Below are positions 61,977 through 64,000 of a stretch of 64,000 nt of DNA, in pieces. The notes beneath the pieces are model-generated. The model ran no database searches. It had not been told where the DNA came from and worked only from the letters and a program-made list of their open reading frames with translations. Origin of the DNA: Simiduia sp. 21SJ11W-1 (GTDB taxonomy: Bacteria > Pseudomonadota > Gammaproteobacteria > Pseudomonadales > Cellvibrionaceae); assembly GCF_024138675.1 (NCBI RefSeq), contig NZ_CP090959.1, forward strand, positions 186,001-250,000. Reading direction: 5' to 3'. The translations under genes were made by a program, and so were the position numbers. Within the stretch, counting starts at the first letter, position 1, and each line of letters starts with the position of its first letter.

Positions 61977-63122
61977 TTATTTTCCTAGAAGATCGCGGGC
62001 AATAATGAGTTTCATGATTTCATTGGTGCCTGCATAAATTTTTTGCACGCGGGCATCGGCCCAGGCGCGGGCCACCGGGTACTCCCACATATAGCCGTAG
62101 CCGCCGTGCAACTGCAGGCACTCGTCGGCCACCTTGCACTGGAGTTCTGTGGCGATGAGTTTGGCTTTGGCGGCGGTGGGTACGTCTAACTTGTCTTGCA
62201 CGTGTAATTCCAGGCACTTGTCGATAAACACGCGCATGGCGGTAATTTCCGCACTGAGCTGAGCCAGCACGAATTGCGTGTTCTGAAAATTGGCTACGGG
62301 CTTGCCGAAAGCGGTGCGCTCTTTTACATAGGCGAGCGTGTTGGCAAGTACGCTTTCAGCAGAGCTGATGGCGCCAATCGCCACAGACAGCCGTTCTTGT
62401 GGCAGCTCTTGCATGAGGTATACAAAGCCCTGGCCTTCTGCCCCCAGTAGATTTTCCTTCGGTACTTTTACATCCTGGAAAAAAAGCTCTGAGGTATCTT
62501 GGGCTTTCATGCCGATTTTTTCGAGATTTTTGCCTTTACTAAAGCCCGGGCTGTTGGCCTCAACCAACAGCAGGCTGGTGCCGCTGGCGCCGGCGGCTGG
62601 ATCTGTTTTGGCAACCACAATCACCAGGTCTGCCAGTTGGCCATTGGTAATAAAAGTTTTGGCACCGTTTAACAGGTAGTGATCACCCTCAAGCACGGCG
62701 GTGGTTTTAACACTTTGTAAATCGGAACCGGTGCCGGGTTCTGTCATGGCAATGGCGGTTATTATGTCGCCGCTTATGCACCCCGGCAGGTATTTTTGCT
62801 TTAGCGCCGCAGAGCCGTATTTGTAGAGGTAGGGTACGGCAATGTCTGAATGCAGCCCCCAGCCAATGCCGGTAAGGCCTAAGCGCGCCACTTCTTCGTC
62901 AATAATGGCGTTGTAGCGAAAATCCACACCCAGGCCGCCATCGGCTTCGGGAATGGTGGCGCCCAGAAAGCCCTGCGCCCCGGCTTTGTGCCAAAGCGCG
63001 CGATCCACCTGGCCATGCTTTTCCCACTCGTGGTGAAAAGGCACAGCTTCGGCCTCCAGAAATTTTGCTACGCTGTCGCGAAATTGTTCGTGCTCTGTAT
63101 CGTAAACGCTTCTAGCAATCAT
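61977..63122 (-). CDS. acyl-CoA dehydrogenase
   Basis: FAD-dependent first oxidation of fatty acyl-CoA. The 381-residue protein has AIAMTEPGTGSDLQSVKTTA, a C-terminal LHGGYGYMWEYPVARAWADARVQKIYAGTNEIMKLIIAR, and normal length. The base is not the usual Glu of the YEGT loop; as in the long-chain type it is probably in the LPQERLSVAIG segment. The start overlaps the end of the FadB-like gene by 11 bp, so the genes are coupled in a beta-oxidation unit. Confidence 0.92.
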   Translation of the reverse strand: MIARSVYDTEHEQFRDSVAKFLEAEAVPFHHEWEKHGQVDRALWHKAGAQGFLGATIPEADGGLGVDFRYNAIIDEEVARLGLTGIGWGLHSDIAVPYLYKYGSAALKQKYLPGCISGDIITAIAMTEPGTGSDLQSVKTTAVLEGDHYLLNGAKTFITNGQLADLVIVVAKTDPAAGASGTSLLLVEANSPGFSKGKNLEKIGMKAQDTSELFFQDVKVPKENLLGAEGQGFVYLMQELPQERLSVAIGAISSAESVLANTLAYVKERTAFGKPVANFQNTQFVLAQLSAEITAMRVFIDKCLELHVQDKLDVPTAAKAKLIATELQCKVADECLQLHGGYGYMWEYPVARAWADARVQKIYAGTNEIMKLIIARDLLGK

Positions 63123-64000
63123 GATCGGCCTCGTTATTGTTGTCTTGAAACAGGCGGTTTTCGTGGGCGGCTTTAATGAGAATTTCAGGCGGGGTGAAGC
63201 GCTCGCCGTAGCGCTCGGCTAGTTGTTCGGCGCGGGCCAAAAACGCGGCCAGCCCCGTTTGATTTACAAATTGAATGGCGCCGCCCGTCCAGGCAGGGAA
63301 GCCGATGCCAAAAATAGAGCCGATGTTGGCATCGCGCACGGCATTGATTACACCCTCCTGGTAGCAGCGCAGGGTTTCAATGGCCATTATGTAGAGCAGC
63401 CGGTCTTTGGCGTCTTCCAGGCTTAGATTTTCCGGTTGCACATTAAATTGCGCGATCAGTTCCGGCCACAGGTGCTTGGGGCTATCTTTTGGGTAGTTGT
63501 AAAAACCTTCGCCTGCGGCTTTGCCGCGGCGGTTCAGTTCAAGCATACGATCGAGCACTGCCTCGGCCGGGTGATTGGGGTAGGCCTTGCCCTCGGCTGC
63601 CAGATCTTGCCGGGTTTGTTCGCGCACTTTTTCCAGCAGTGTGAGGCTGACTTCATCTATTACCGCAAGCGGCCCCACGGGAAAGCCTGCCAGGAAGGCG
63701 GCGTTTTCAATGAGTGCCGGGTGGCTGCCTTCGCCTAGCATGGCCATGCCCTCGTGGGTAAAGGTGCCGAATACCCGCGAGGTAAAAAAGCCACGGTTGT
63801 CGTTCACCACTATGGGGGTCTTGCCAATTTGTTGCACGAAATCGTAGGCGTGTGCGAGGGTTTCGTCGCTGGTTTGCGCGCCGCGAATAATTTCTACCAA
63901 AGGCATTTTGTGCACCGGTGAGAAAAAGTGCAGGCCAATAAAACGCGCGGCGTCGTCGGCGGCGTGGGCCAGCCCCGTGATGGGCAGGGTGGAGGTGTTG
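63112..64000 (-). CDS. 3-hydroxyacyl-CoA dehydrogenase (FadB/FadJ-type), partial
   Basis: The C-terminal part (295 complete codons) of a gene that continues past the window edge. The conserved LHFFSPVHKMPLVEIIRG motif, then GKTPIVVNDNRGFFTSRVFG and a second dehydrogenase-C repeat with RLLYIMAIETLRCYQEG and DANIGSIFGIGFPAWTGG, identify the FadB/FadJ dehydrogenase part. The window shows no hydratase half, so I cannot say whether the whole protein is a fusion. The open frame runs to base 64000 with no start; the GTG at 63915 is internal. Confidence 0.9.
   Translation of the reverse strand, partial: NTSTLPITGLAHAADDAARFIGLHFFSPVHKMPLVEIIRGAQTSDETLAHAYDFVQQIGKTPIVVNDNRGFFTSRVFGTFTHEGMAMLGEGSHPALIENAAFLAGFPVGPLAVIDEVSLTLLEKVREQTRQDLAAEGKAYPNHPAEAVLDRMLELNRRGKAAGEGFYNYPKDSPKHLWPELIAQFNVQPENLSLEDAKDRLLYIMAIETLRCYQEGVINAVRDANIGSIFGIGFPAWTGGAIQFVNQTGLAAFLARAEQLAERYGERFTPPEILIKAAHENRLFQDNNNEADHDC

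Overview
The window looks like a chromosomal segment of a marine-type gammaproteobacterium, most like the Cellvibrionaceae and relatives. That is an inference from the gene content: a DUF3450/ExbB/ExbB/ExbD/TonB/TPR cluster next to a large TonB-dependent receptor, LPS heptose and rhamnose genes, a PilB/GspE-type ATPase and a chromosomal integron. The flanking DNA is moderately GC-rich and densely coded. The block at about 35.9-49.4 kb is visibly AT-richer, is built from short unrelated genes, and is the accessory part of the window.

Region by region. 0-3.1 kb: an NRDE-family protein diverges from an lgt-thyA-folA operon. 3.1-8.6 kb: a promoter preceded by 11-bp-phased TGTTACC repeats drives a six-gene TonB energisation operon that ends at a clear terminator. 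8.8-17.4 kb (minus strand): a TonB-dependent receptor, ilvD, argA, argE and a PhzF-family protein. 17.7-19.7 kb (minus): a DUF47 (PhoU-like) regulator and a Pit phosphate transporter, with a PHO-box-like sequence upstream. 19.8-34.7 kb (plus): a type II/IV secretion ATPase, two small lipoproteins, glnE, ilvE, and an envelope block (glycosyltransferase, LPS kinase-like protein, rfbB, rfbC, rfbD, msbA, hldE).

34.8-49.4 kb: a chromosomal integron. An integrase gene (minus strand, with a LexA-like box over its promoter) faces away from an array in which I count 27 attC sites. Nineteen cassettes carry genes. These are mostly small proteins, and twelve of the nineteen have a signal peptide or membrane segments. 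They include a SLATT-domain protein, an RraB-like protein, an LprI-like protein, a possible RX4H (HEPN-like) protein, a ParD/ParE-type toxin-antitoxin pair and an inverted YefM/YoeB pair. Eight cassettes have no convincing ORF. Five of these form one family (A), two form a second family (B) that shares landmarks with A, and one is unrelated. The copies differ by single-base indels and keep short stems, which suggests structured RNA or DNA rather than protein; this is the most interesting signal in the window. The two toxin-antitoxin cassettes share a 5' leader that carries the start of a broken ORF.

49.6-64 kb: an OsmC-family protein with a perfect bidirectional terminator, a small secreted protein, a three-gene cluster of a patatin-like phospholipase and two RoxA-like dihaem proteins, a 7TMR-DISM diguanylate cyclase, a previously easy-to-miss 42-residue Lys/Ala/Pro-rich gene, TfoX-N and DJ-1/PfpI-family genes, a long gene-poor stretch, a DUF4382 lipoprotein, and an acyl-CoA dehydrogenase behind a FadB/FadJ-type protein cut by the window end.

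All assignments come from reading the sequence by eye. No database search, folding program or alignment was run.
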